Source: Carboxylicivirga agarovorans | GTDB taxonomy: Bacteria > Bacteroidota > Bacteroidia > Bacteroidales > Marinilabiliaceae | Reading direction: 5' to 3' | Length of the DNA stretch: 64,000 nt | Assembly: GCF_050589845.1 (NCBI RefSeq) | Contig: NZ_JBNGPA010000026.1 | Location: 1 to 64,000 of the forward strand | Part shown: positions 46,363 to 55,229 of the stretch, piece after piece | Position numbering within the stretch: position 1 is the stretch's first letter | Layout of the letters: each line of letters begins with the position of its first letter | Notes under the pieces: generated by a model | Told to the model about the DNA's origin: nothing | What the model saw: the letters and a program-made list of their open reading frames with translations, nothing else | Databases searched by the model: none | Translations under genes and position numbers: made by a program

Positions 46363-47106
46363 TTATATAAGTTTGGCTTCATTACTCAGGTGATCCAATA
46401 ATTCCCGGGCGTCGTTCAGCATTTTAACGCTTCCTTTTGCAGGAGGCGATTTATAGGTCATAAATTCTACCAGGGGCTGACTTTCGGCAGCTTCAATTAC
46501 TTCAAGCGGTTTGCTTCGGGCTGTCATAATACCTCTCATATTGGGTATTTTAGGTACCCGGGCAAAACCTTTTTGTACGATCAGTACTGCTTTGCCATCG
46601 ATTTTAAGCTGCTCTTTACCATTGGCCACATCGCGTTGAAAAACTGGCTCATTGCCATCGAACTTAATGGCCGATACAGATGATATCGAGGCATAGTCCA
46701 GCATTTCTGCCAACATGCCCCCAACCGAAGCTTCATTATAATCACCCGATTCAATGCCGCAGATCACAAAAGCAAAGTCAGTGTCTTTGATGTATTCCGC
46801 GAGCAGGGTGGCCGTTTGATAGGCATCCAGCGGATTGGCATTGATACGGATCGCTTTGTCGGCGCCAATGGCCAGGCATTTGCGCAAAGTGGGTTCAATA
46901 AAGGCTTCTCCAACTGAAATAACCGTTACTTCACTGACCGGACTGCCGCTATCTTCTTTTAATTCAACGGCACGTGTTAAGGCCAGCTCATCCCATGGGT
47001 TGATAACCCACTGGATACCGGTGTCATCCAATTGGGTGGCACTGTCGTTAAAACGAATTTTTGTTGTTGTATCGGGTACATTGCTTATGCAAACAAGTAT
47101 TCTCAT
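46363..47106 (-). CDS. etfB: electron transfer flavoprotein beta subunit
   Basis: The 247-residue protein has the ETF beta pattern: RFNDSATQLDDTGIQWVINPWDELALTRAVELKE near the start, the AMP-binding GIESGDYNEASVGGMLAE (about 119-136) and the recognition loop MRGIMTARSKPLEV (about 191-204), which docks the dehydrogenase. It is paired with etfA. A 166-bp gap separates it from the acyl-CoA dehydrogenase gene upstream, so a second promoter could exist there, although none was recognised. Confidence 0.95.
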   Translation of the reverse strand: MRILVCISNVPDTTTKIRFNDSATQLDDTGIQWVINPWDELALTRAVELKEDSGSPVSEVTVISVGEAFIEPTLRKCLAIGADKAIRINANPLDAYQTATLLAEYIKDTDFAFVICGIESGDYNEASVGGMLAEMLDYASISSVSAIKFDGNEPVFQRDVANGKEQLKIDGKAVLIVQKGFARVPKIPNMRGIMTARSKPLEVIEAAESQPLVEFMTYKSPPAKGSVKMLNDARELLDHLSNEAKLI

Positions 47107-47272
47107 GTTATAGTGATTTAGGTTATATATCTGTTTCGTAATAAGTCAGACTGTTGCTTTATACTTGCCCTAATAATGGTCATTGACGCAGGTCAACTCA
47201 CATTTATTCGGGCTCACAGACCTCATATCAGGAATTATAGCTCTAATATTATCGATCAATTCATATTGACAA

Positions 47273-48421
47273 TCAGATATCTCCGTTTTCAATGGCCCTC
47301 GAGATTACGATCTTTTGTATTTCCGAAGTCCCTTCATATATCTGTGTCAGCTTGGCATCGCGCATCAACCGTTCCACGTGGTACTCTTTGACATAGCCAT
47401 AACCACCATGCACCTGAACCGCCTCGGTGGTGATACGCATGGCCATATCGGCGCAATACTGTTTGGCCATTGCACTGGCAATGCCGTATGGTAATCCCTG
47501 GTCTTTTAACCACGCAGCTTTCATGCACAGGAATCGTCCGGCTTCGATCTCAGTGGCCATATCAGATAGTTTAAATGCTATGGCCTGGTGTTTAATGATC
47601 TCTTTCCCAAAGGTTTTCCTTTCCATGGCATATTTACGGGCCAGTTCATAGGCGCCAGAAGCTATGCCTAAAGCCTGTGATGCTATTCCAATTCGACCGC
47701 CTTCCAGTGTTTTCATGGCAAATTTGAACCCAAAGCCATCTTCTCCAATGCGATTTTCTTTGGGAACCTTCACATCGGTAAACTGGACAGAGTGGGTATC
47801 AGAACTACGCATGCCCATTTTGTTTTCGTGCGGGCCAACACTCACACCTTCGGCATGGCGGTCGACGATCAGTGCATTGATGCCCCGGTGACCTTTTTCA
47901 ACATCTGTTTGTGCTATAACCAGGTAGGTTGAAGCTGTATTGCCGTTGGTGATCCAGTTTTTCACACCATTGAGCAGGTAATGGTCACCCATGTCAATGG
48001 CTTTCGTCTGCTGAGAAGTGGCATCAGAGCCGGCCCCAGGTTCAGATAATAAAAAAGCACCTGTTACTTCACCGCGGGCCAGCGGTTTCAGGTATTTTTC
48101 TTTTTGCTCATCTGTACCGTATTTCTCGATGCCAAAGCATACAAGGGAGTTATTGACAGAGATGATAACCCCAATGGATGAATCCACTTTGGAGAACTCC
48201 TCCATGGCCAACACATAGGAGACAGTATCCATTCCACCACCATCATATTCGGGTGCCACCAACATGCCTAAAAAACCCAGCTCAGCCAGGTTTTTAATAT
48301 GCTCTGCAGGGTATATGGCTTTTTCATCGCGCTCTATCACATCATTAAACAGCTCGCGCTGGGCGTAATCGCGTGCTGCCTGCTGAATCATTAGTTGCTC
48401 TTCTGTTAATTGGAAATTCAT
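47273..48421 (-). CDS. short-chain acyl-CoA dehydrogenase
   Basis: The start MNFQLTEEQL at 48421 fits the family; an ATG 33 bases earlier overlaps the thiolase gene. The 382-residue protein has LLSEPGAGSDATSQQTKA (FAD/substrate loop), WITNG, MGMRSSDTHSVQF, QALGIASGAYELA, QVHGGYGYVKEYHVERLMRDAK and YEGTSEIQ, with Glu as the catalytic base in the position used by short/branched-chain enzymes such as butyryl-CoA dehydrogenase. It oxidises acyl-CoA to enoyl-CoA and passes electrons to EtfAB, encoded next. Butyryl-CoA as substrate is inferred from the cluster. Confidence 0.92.
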   Translation of the reverse strand: MNFQLTEEQLMIQQAARDYAQRELFNDVIERDEKAIYPAEHIKNLAELGFLGMLVAPEYDGGGMDTVSYVLAMEEFSKVDSSIGVIISVNNSLVCFGIEKYGTDEQKEKYLKPLARGEVTGAFLLSEPGAGSDATSQQTKAIDMGDHYLLNGVKNWITNGNTASTYLVIAQTDVEKGHRGINALIVDRHAEGVSVGPHENKMGMRSSDTHSVQFTDVKVPKENRIGEDGFGFKFAMKTLEGGRIGIASQALGIASGAYELARKYAMERKTFGKEIIKHQAIAFKLSDMATEIEAGRFLCMKAAWLKDQGLPYGIASAMAKQYCADMAMRITTEAVQVHGGYGYVKEYHVERLMRDAKLTQIYEGTSEIQKIVISRAIENGDI

Positions 48422-48446
48422 AATGTTTGGTTTAGGGGAGTTATTA

Positions 48447-49682
48447 TTAGTCACATTTTTTAAACACCATACTTACTACTGTTTTGTCATTGCCACCCAT
48501 ATTAACCGTCATGCCATAGGGTTTATCTTCAGGTATGGCTATCTGTGCCCGGCCTGATTGACCGCTCAACTGCTCAAGAATCGTTACCACCTGGTGCACT
48601 CCCGTGGCTCCGGTCGGATGTCCCCAGGCAATAAGCCCACCGGTTGTATTAAAGGGAATCTGCCCCTTTCGGGAAGTATGACCATTGGACACAAACTCAG
48701 CTCCTTTACCTTTTTCGGCAAATCCAAATGCCTCAGTTGCCAGTATGCCTGCAATGGTAAAGCAATCATGTGTCTCAACGGTGGCCAGCTGTTCTTTTAC
48801 AATGCCCGCCATCTGTAATGCCTGCTCAACCGATACCTTTGTTGTGCTCAGTTCCAGGAGGTCCGCCGGCTCTTCCATTATATTGTCTTCGGTTTGAGCG
48901 AAGCCGACAAGTTCAATGGCCTCACTGAGCGGAATGCCAACACGCTTTAAGCCCTCTTCGGAAACAACAGCTATGGCCGAAGCACCATCAGATACCTTTG
49001 AACAGTCGGTGTAATTGAGGTGATCAACAAAGCGACTTCCGTCGGGAGGTGTCATACCTGTTTCAAGCAGCCGCTCGTTCTTATTCTCATGTTCCTGGGC
49101 TGTTTCACATAAACGGGCATTTTCAATACAGTTGGCATACCACTGCGCCAGTCCTTTACGCATATAATCTTCGCCATAGGCACTGGCATATGCACCAGCC
49201 CGGTCGCTGAACTTGCCAGGGAAGAAGTAGGCATGACCTGCCTGTCTCTTCTTATGGTAGTCGGCCAGCGCAAGGTGATCAGCCCCATACATGGCCTTAA
49301 CGGTATTCTGTACTTCCACACCTATGGTCAGTACCACATCTGCGGTGCCGGCCAGTACTGATTTCACGGCAGTAACCACAGCAAGACCACCCGATGCACA
49401 GGCACCTTCGACACGTACTGAGGGTTTGTATCTTAAATCCTTATCGATGGAAGGAATAAAGGCGGCGAGGTGAGCCTGGTTGTTAAAACGCGAAGCCATA
49501 AAGTTGCCAATAACACTTTCATCGACATTTTTCGCGCCATTGATCATGGCCAGGGTTGCCCGTCCGGCTTCTATAATATAATGCTCAATGCCCGGGTTTT
49601 CCTTTTTAGGGTTAAACTCCGAGCGTCCGCTTCCCAATGAAACCGTATTATAACCGGCTACCATAAATACTCTTTTCTGCAT
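48447..49682 (-). CDS. thiolase family protein (SCP-x/lipid-transfer type)
   Basis: The 411-residue thiolase has VEGACASGG with the acylated Cys95, ETHDCFTIAG with His, and GHPTGATG with the second His. The EGACASG context and HDCF are those of the SCP-x (SCP2) thiolase-like branch, unlike the CASG/NEAFA/CxGGG of classical bacterial acetoacetyl-CoA thiolases; the C-terminal Cys is not in a CGG context. It probably cleaves 3-ketoacyl-CoA to acetyl-CoA. It lies 3 bases after the dehydrogenase gene and is co-transcribed. Confidence 0.88.
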   Translation of the reverse strand: MQKRVFMVAGYNTVSLGSGRSEFNPKKENPGIEHYIIEAGRATLAMINGAKNVDESVIGNFMASRFNNQAHLAAFIPSIDKDLRYKPSVRVEGACASGGLAVVTAVKSVLAGTADVVLTIGVEVQNTVKAMYGADHLALADYHKKRQAGHAYFFPGKFSDRAGAYASAYGEDYMRKGLAQWYANCIENARLCETAQEHENKNERLLETGMTPPDGSRFVDHLNYTDCSKVSDGASAIAVVSEEGLKRVGIPLSEAIELVGFAQTEDNIMEEPADLLELSTTKVSVEQALQMAGIVKEQLATVETHDCFTIAGILATEAFGFAEKGKGAEFVSNGHTSRKGQIPFNTTGGLIAWGHPTGATGVHQVVTILEQLSGQSGRAQIAIPEDKPYGMTVNMGGNDKTVVSMVFKKCD

Positions 49683-49685
49683 AGC

Positions 49686-51017
49686 TTATTTGATAAAGTT
49701 GTTAACCGGTCCGTATAAATAATAAAAGCCATTCATCATTACCGAGTTGACATTGTCAACCGAGTTGGTAACGCCATCGTCATAGAGCTTTTGTCCAATT
49801 TCCTTCATAGACAGCATATAATCCTTAGCCAGTAAGGCACCACGGCTTTCTTCCCGCCTGATGCTTTCAAAGTATTCGTTGAGGTGTTTCTCTTTATACT
49901 TTGAGCGATTGAGTTGATTCCAGCTGTAAACTTTTGTTGAAACTGCCAGGAAATTATTCACTACCGGCTCAATGGCATCTATGGAAACATATTGTTGCGT
50001 TTCAATATCAAGCACTTCAACGGCTTTGCCCCTGTTGTATTTGAAATATCCGTCTTTTTGCGTGCCGTCAGCATTTTGACCACCCCTGAACCCTTTATTC
50101 AGTATATCATCCAGGAAGGGGCATTGCAATGGTTCATCAAGGTAAGTGTCCATTACACGCATGATGAGGGAACAAACATCAATGCCTACATAACCCATTA
50201 ACTGGAATATGCCCATTGGCCTGACTAACAATTCATGACTCACTTTATCGACCGCCAATAAAGCCTCAGCAGGTGAGAGTTCTTTCCTGAGCGATTCATA
50301 CAGATCCACTGCATATATTATTTCCCGCATAAAGAAACCATTGCCTATAAACCCGGCAATGTCATTGGCTTCAACAATAAGTTTATTCATCTGCGTTGCA
50401 AATCCGTGGACCAGCTGCGACAGCTCTGGTAAACCGTCGTTCAGTTCAACCACTTCAATGACCTTTTGTACTGCAGGTGGGTTGTAGAAGTGGCAGCCGA
50501 TTATGTGCTTGTCAAGTCCGGCCTTATCGTCTAAAACTGAAATGGGAATGGCACTTGTATTACTTAAAAAGAAAGGGTGATTGGGATTATTAACCTTAAT
50601 TTTTCTGAGAACATCCGTTTTGGCTGTTTCATCTTCGATAATAGCTTCAAAAATCAGGTATGACTGATAGGCCGATTCGATGGTAACAGAAGGTTTAACA
50701 ATTGATATGGCATCATTTACAAAAGCTTCAATGATGTCTTTATTATCGATCAGGTGAGAGCGTCGTATAAATTGTTTACGTAGTTCAACAATGTTTTTTT
50801 CGGCCCACTTTAATACCTGTGTTTTAAGGTATTTCATTAAACCTTCGAGACGTTCATAATTTTGGTCTATGGCATGTATAACAAAGGTTTTGCCCGCATG
50901 TTGAGGCTGGTGCATCAGGCGTACTGAATGCAAAACATTAAGCAGGAGTATGCCGCTACCCATTTTACCGGCTGCACCAAGCACAGAAATGTTCTGATAT
51001 CTTTCCAAATTGTTCAT
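49686..51017 (-). CDS. 3-hydroxyacyl-CoA dehydrogenase
   Basis: The 443-residue protein starts with a Rossmann motif SVLGAAGKMGSGI (about 12-24) that places NAD. SNTSAIPIS and HIIGCHFYNPPAVQKVIEVV hold the catalytic His and substrate loop, and AGFIGNGFF precedes the C-terminal helical domain. It is about 150 residues longer than typical single-domain HBD enzymes because of an extended C-terminal part. It oxidises 3-hydroxyacyl-CoA to 3-ketoacyl-CoA in the cytoplasm. The Rossmann fingerprint GxAGxMGxG has Ala at the second Gly position, as in many members. It lies 18 bases after the hydratase gene. Confidence 0.9.
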   Translation of the reverse strand: MNNLERYQNISVLGAAGKMGSGILLLNVLHSVRLMHQPQHAGKTFVIHAIDQNYERLEGLMKYLKTQVLKWAEKNIVELRKQFIRRSHLIDNKDIIEAFVNDAISIVKPSVTIESAYQSYLIFEAIIEDETAKTDVLRKIKVNNPNHPFFLSNTSAIPISVLDDKAGLDKHIIGCHFYNPPAVQKVIEVVELNDGLPELSQLVHGFATQMNKLIVEANDIAGFIGNGFFMREIIYAVDLYESLRKELSPAEALLAVDKVSHELLVRPMGIFQLMGYVGIDVCSLIMRVMDTYLDEPLQCPFLDDILNKGFRGGQNADGTQKDGYFKYNRGKAVEVLDIETQQYVSIDAIEPVVNNFLAVSTKVYSWNQLNRSKYKEKHLNEYFESIRREESRGALLAKDYMLSMKEIGQKLYDDGVTNSVDNVNSVMMNGFYYLYGPVNNFIK

Positions 51018-51035
51018 ATAATAAAAGTGATAAGT

Positions 51036-51800
51036 TTACCAATTGGGTTTTCTTTTCTCAATAAAAGCGTTCATGCCTTCCTGAGCTTCCGCCTTGTTAA
51101 ATAAACCGGCAAATACATCGCATTCGGTCTGGAATCCTGTTTTACTGCCGTATTGAAGGCCGGTGTTGATAACCGACTTAAGAGCCTGGCAGGCCAGTGA
51201 TCCCTTGGAGTTAAGCAATATGGCCAGTTCATGCGCTTTGGATAACAGTTCTTCAGGGGGAAATACGGCTTGAACCAATCCCATTTGCATTGCCTGATGA
51301 GCATCAAACATGCTGGCGGAGAATAGGTAGTATCGCGCATTGTTAAGTCCAATGGCTCTTGCCAGTCGTTGGGTGCCGCCAAACCCGGGTATGAGTCCCA
51401 GGTTGACTTCAGGAGCGCTGAACTTCGCTTTTTCTGATGCGATCAGGAAGTCACAGGCTAAGGCTATTTCCAGGCCACCACCTAAGGCAAATCCATTGAT
51501 GACGCCAATAAAGGGGACAGGCATGTTTTCAATGCGTTCAAGCGTTTGCTGGCCCAATGAAGAGAATGTTTTAGCCTGTTCTTCGCTTTTACCTTTCATT
51601 TCAGCAATATCGGCACCTGCAACAAATGCTTTGCCCTGTCCAGTCAGTATGACGCAGCGGATCGATCTGGATGTTTCGATTTGATCGAGCACCTGGTTGA
51701 GTTCTTCAAACATGCTGCTGTTTATCGCGTTCAGAGACTCGGGACGCGAGAACATAATGGTGGCAATGTTCTTTTCTTCTGTGTATGTGAGGAGATTCAT
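51036..51800 (-). CDS. enoyl-CoA hydratase
   Basis: The start MNLLTYTEEK at 51800 is chosen over an ATG 27 bases upstream. The 254-residue crotonase has AGADIAEMKG (oxyanion hole), ALGGGLEIALACD and APEVNLGLIPGFGGTQRL. Both catalytic Glu residues, Glu in GGLE and Glu in APEV, are present. It hydrates crotonyl-type enoyl-CoA to the 3-hydroxyacyl-CoA. It is the first gene of the nine-gene cluster, so its upstream region should carry the main promoter; no TAnnTTTG match was found there. Confidence 0.93.
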   Translation of the reverse strand: MNLLTYTEEKNIATIMFSRPESLNAINSSMFEELNQVLDQIETSRSIRCVILTGQGKAFVAGADIAEMKGKSEEQAKTFSSLGQQTLERIENMPVPFIGVINGFALGGGLEIALACDFLIASEKAKFSAPEVNLGLIPGFGGTQRLARAIGLNNARYYLFSASMFDAHQAMQMGLVQAVFPPEELLSKAHELAILLNSKGSLACQALKSVINTGLQYGSKTGFQTECDVFAGLFNKAEAQEGMNAFIEKRKPNW

Positions 51801-52006
51801 AAAATAGTATAACTGATTCTTAATCAAGTTATGTATTCTATTTTAAGATATCAATGTCTTATTTAAAATTAATGAAAAATTAAATGTGGTATGCTTACAG
51901 ATCGTAAGGTTTTACAGGCTTTTATCAGTCTGTGTTAACAAGGATTTATTTTTTATTTGTGAAGTCCTCTGTTATAAAATGTAATTGACCTCAATGTTGT
52001 GATGAA
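51801..52006. other. upstream region of the beta-oxidation cluster
   Basis: This A+T-rich region has no ORF of note. It must hold the cluster promoter, but neither a clear Bacteroidota -7 element nor a palindromic operator was recognised. Confidence 0.4.
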
Positions 52007-52060
52007 AAAGTGGGATAACAGTTACATTAATCCCTTCAAATTTACTGTTGATCCCACTTT
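52002..52060 (-). terminator. intrinsic terminator of the universal stress gene
   Basis: The arms AAAGTGGGATAACAGT (52007-52022) and ACTGTTGATCCCACTTT (52044-52060) form a 16-bp stem with a single bulged G. On the minus strand it ends in CTTTTTC. It lies 59 bases past the stop of the gene ending at 52119. Confidence 0.7.
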
Positions 52061-52118
52061 AATAATGAACAAAATGCTCAGGAAAGTATAAGTTACGGCA
52101 ATTACTTAGCTTATGATG

Positions 52119-53264
52119 CTATTCGTAATCTTTAGTTTTTCTGATTTCAAGTTCTATTTTCTTATCCCATAGACGTCTAAGTATTTCTTCACCTTTTTGC
52201 TCGTAATCATTTGCCAGATCATTGTCGCCAACCTTGTCATATATCCTTGCCAGTGCATAGATAGCTGGTAAATGCAGGTCGTTGATCTTTAAACAAAGGT
52301 TTAATTGTTGAATGCTATCATCATAAAAGCCTGCTTCTTCAAGCTTTTTAGCGTTGGCCATCAGTCGTTCAATATCAGAAATGTCCTTTTCCATTTTCAG
52401 GTTTAGTATATTCTCTGACTTGGTGATAACAACCGAACAAGGCAAATCGCGAATAACTAATTCGGTTACGCTGCCTAGTAACAGGCGTTGGAAAAAGGTT
52501 TTGCCGGTAGCACCAATAAATATCACATCAATGTTTTTGTCGCTGGCAAAATCAATGATCTTTTTATGGGGTTTCCCTTGTAAGATCACCTGCTCATAAT
52601 CAACATCCACAAAACTGAAGTTATTAATAAAAGCATTGAAGTTGTTCCTGTTTTCCTTTTCAAGAGCTGTGTTTTCATCATCGTAATCAACTTTGTATCG
52701 CAAGGAGTATACCTCTTCCAATGGCTCAAACACATTGGTAAGGTATAGTTTGGCCTTAAATATGCGTGCAATTTTAATGGCATTGGTCAAAGCCCTGCGT
52801 GAGGAATCTGAATAATCTATCGGGCACATGACGTTAGCCGGTATTTTGCCCGAATTTTCTTTAACTACCCATACCGGCTTTTCTGATTTACGAATTAATT
52901 TCTCAACCAGGTAATCAACTGACTGATTGTTTTCAGTCAATTGAAAATCATTGGGAATCAATATCAGGTTGACATTTTCCTCTTCTGCTGTAGAAAGTAT
53001 TTTCTCAAACATATTACCGTAGGCAATGATCTTCTCTACGGTAATATTATTTTGGCCTACATAGGCTGTTATCTGCTCAAAATCCTTATCAACATATTCT
53101 TCTATCAGCACTTTAACCTTTTGGGTTCGTGCTTCTGATGGCAGAACCTGAAGAAGCAATAGTTTAGAACCAAACTTTTTTGAAAGTTCGATGGCTGTAT
53201 CCAATTGATCATGTGCCATCTGATTAACTTTAACAGGGACTAATATTTTCTCCAATAGTTTCAT
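52119..53264 (-). CDS. tandem universal stress protein with C-terminal TPR-like tail
   Basis: The start MKLLEKILVPV at 53264 fits a Usp strand one. The 381-residue protein has two Usp domains (about 1-140 and 147-285). The second keeps the ATP-binding pattern G-2x-G-9x-G-S in GATGKTFFQRLLLGSVTE; the first lacks it. Residues about 300-370 form one or two TPR-like helical pairs (AGFYDDSIQQLNLCLKIN, AIYALARIYDKVGDNDLA). Usp proteins act in stress and dormancy. The fusion to a TPR tail suggests a protein partner. It is monocistronic, divergent from the ABC exporter set. Confidence 0.9.
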   Translation of the reverse strand: MKLLEKILVPVKVNQMAHDQLDTAIELSKKFGSKLLLLQVLPSEARTQKVKVLIEEYVDKDFEQITAYVGQNNITVEKIIAYGNMFEKILSTAEEENVNLILIPNDFQLTENNQSVDYLVEKLIRKSEKPVWVVKENSGKIPANVMCPIDYSDSSRRALTNAIKIARIFKAKLYLTNVFEPLEEVYSLRYKVDYDDENTALEKENRNNFNAFINNFSFVDVDYEQVILQGKPHKKIIDFASDKNIDVIFIGATGKTFFQRLLLGSVTELVIRDLPCSVVITKSENILNLKMEKDISDIERLMANAKKLEEAGFYDDSIQQLNLCLKINDLHLPAIYALARIYDKVGDNDLANDYEQKGEEILRRLWDKKIELEIRKTKDYE

Positions 53265-53583
53265 AGGCTTTTTGTAAACAAACGCCAAAAAAGAGAACTT
53301 TGTTTAGTTAAAAATGGTTAATGTAAAACAAACTAGCTATTTGTAAGCCATTCGTTAACAGGCAGACTTGTTTTGTTTGATTGTTTTTGCAATGTGTAAG
53401 CTATGCAAATAGATACCGGTTAAGGCAAACAAACCTATATTTATAATGTTTTATGTGACAGCAGTTCGTTTTTGACCGTTTTAATAAGAGGTAGCAAAAC
53501 AGTTAAATTTAAATGCTGCCTATCTGCAACATAACCGGCTGCTTGATTGTGTAATAAAGGAAACTAAAAGCTTAATTTGTGAA
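53265..53583. promoter_or_regulatory. divergent intergenic region, usp and exporter
   Basis: The 319-bp A+T-rich region has no gene. A minus-strand TAGGTTTG (53437-53430) fits TAnnTTTG and could serve usp with a long leader of about 160 bases. No -33 element was recognised with it. Nothing clear was found for the exporter. Confidence 0.35.
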
Positions 53584-55218
53584 ATGGTAACTCAACCTAC
53601 AAAGCGTTTTTGGAATTTACTGATAAAATATAAGGCCGTATTAAAGCAAATATACCTGTATGCTTTTTTTATTGGTATTATCAACCTTACTCTGCCACTG
53701 GGTATACAGGCTATTATCAACTACCTGCAAACAGGAGAATTGACATCGGCCTGGGTTATATTAGTCGGCTTTGTACTTGTGGGAATTCTTTTAACCGGTG
53801 TTTTGCAGGTGCTGCAGTTGTTGCTTGTGGAGAATGTGCAGCAGGATTTATTTGCCCGTTCTGCTTTTGAGTTTGCCTACCGTATGCCACGAATTGCTTT
53901 TGTGAAATTAGACACCATTCATGCACCAGAGCTGGTCAACCGGTTCTTTGATACGCTGACCATTCAAAAGGGTCTTCCAAAAATACTGATTGACTTTTCA
54001 TTAGCCTTGTTCCAGATCTTCTTTGGACTGATCTTACTGACCATCTACAGTTCCTATTTTGTGATACTGGGAGTTATTATGGCAGGTATTTTATGGATCA
54101 TCTTTAAGCTGACCGGTCGCCAGGGATTAACAACCAGTCTTGATGAGAGTAAGTATAAGTACCGTTTGGCTCACTGGCTGGAAGAAATTGCCAGAACAAA
54201 TGCCAGTTTTAAAATATTTAATAAGGACAGCTTGCACTTAAAACTAGCCGATGAAAGTGTGAGTCAATACCTTAGCGCGCGTCAAAAGCACTTCAAGATC
54301 CTCATGCGTCAGTATGGGCTTTTTATTGGATTTAAGTTAACCATTGCAGCCGGTCTGTTAATATTGGGTAGTATTCTTGTTTTTCAGGAGAAAATAAACC
54401 TGGGTCAGTTTGTAGCTGCCGAAATTGTGATCATCCTGATCATTAATTCAGTTGAGAAGGTTATCAGACTGGTTGAAACAATATATGATGTCCTGACCGG
54501 TCTTGAAAAGATAGGTTATATAACCGACCTGGAACTTGATAAAAATTCAGGTAGTGCCACTGTGACTATGGAAAACGGTCTGTCAGTATCAGCTCGCAAA
54601 TTATCTGTTAAGTTTCCCGGAGAGAACAGATCAGTCATTGATAAACTGTCATTTGATATAAAACCCAATGAGAAGGTTGTGCTGACTGGTGCATCGGGCA
54701 GCGGTAAATCGGTTCTCACCAAAGTGCTATCAGGATTGTACTCAATAAGCAGTGGTGAGTTATTGATCAATAATATTCCTCTATCGCACTATAACAGAGA
54801 TAACTACTTCTCATCAATTGGGGTTAACCTACCTACCAATCAGTTATTTGAAGGAACGATAAAGGATAACATCCTTATGGGGAGGGAGATTCCGGAAATA
54901 GAACTTAATGACATGCTTCATTTTCTTAAGCTGGATGACTTTCTTAATTACCAGCCTCAGGGTATTGATACATCTATTGACAGTGGAGGAAGACGTTTGC
55001 CACGCAGTATCATTCAAAAGATACAGTTGGCACGTATCCTGATCCATCAACCAAAGCTTTTATTGCTCGAAGAGCCTCTTCAATTCCTTGAAGAGCAGGA
55101 AAAGAAAAGGATTGTTGACTTTATAACATCAGATGCTTTTAATGCAACAGTAATTGTGGTATCTGATTTTAGTTATTGGCAGCAAAAATGCAAACAAACC
55201 ATTGACCTAAACCAGTAA
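53584..55218 (+). CDS. ABC exporter, membrane-ATPase fusion with degenerate ATPase motifs
   Basis: The 544-residue protein has about five to six membrane helices (about 22-300) and one ATPase domain. It has no peptidase domain. Walker A is intact, GASGSGKS (369-376). Other motifs are altered. The Q-loop region reads LPTNQLFEGTI without the usual VPQ. The signature reads DSGGRRLP (about 466-473) in place of LSGGQ. Walker B is LLLLEEP, with Glu496 for Asp. The switch His is replaced (VVSD, Asp528). It should pair with the HlyD and TolC proteins downstream. The losses suggest slow or no ATP hydrolysis, or a partner providing it. Confidence 0.88.
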   Translation: MVTQPTKRFWNLLIKYKAVLKQIYLYAFFIGIINLTLPLGIQAIINYLQTGELTSAWVILVGFVLVGILLTGVLQVLQLLLVENVQQDLFARSAFEFAYRMPRIAFVKLDTIHAPELVNRFFDTLTIQKGLPKILIDFSLALFQIFFGLILLTIYSSYFVILGVIMAGILWIIFKLTGRQGLTTSLDESKYKYRLAHWLEEIARTNASFKIFNKDSLHLKLADESVSQYLSARQKHFKILMRQYGLFIGFKLTIAAGLLILGSILVFQEKINLGQFVAAEIVIILIINSVEKVIRLVETIYDVLTGLEKIGYITDLELDKNSGSATVTMENGLSVSARKLSVKFPGENRSVIDKLSFDIKPNEKVVLTGASGSGKSVLTKVLSGLYSISSGELLINNIPLSHYNRDNYFSSIGVNLPTNQLFEGTIKDNILMGREIPEIELNDMLHFLKLDDFLNYQPQGIDTSIDSGGRRLPRSIIQKIQLARILIHQPKLLLLEEPLQFLEEQEKKRIVDFITSDAFNATVIVVSDFSYWQQKCKQTIDLNQ

Positions 55219-55229
55219 CTTAGCGCAAC

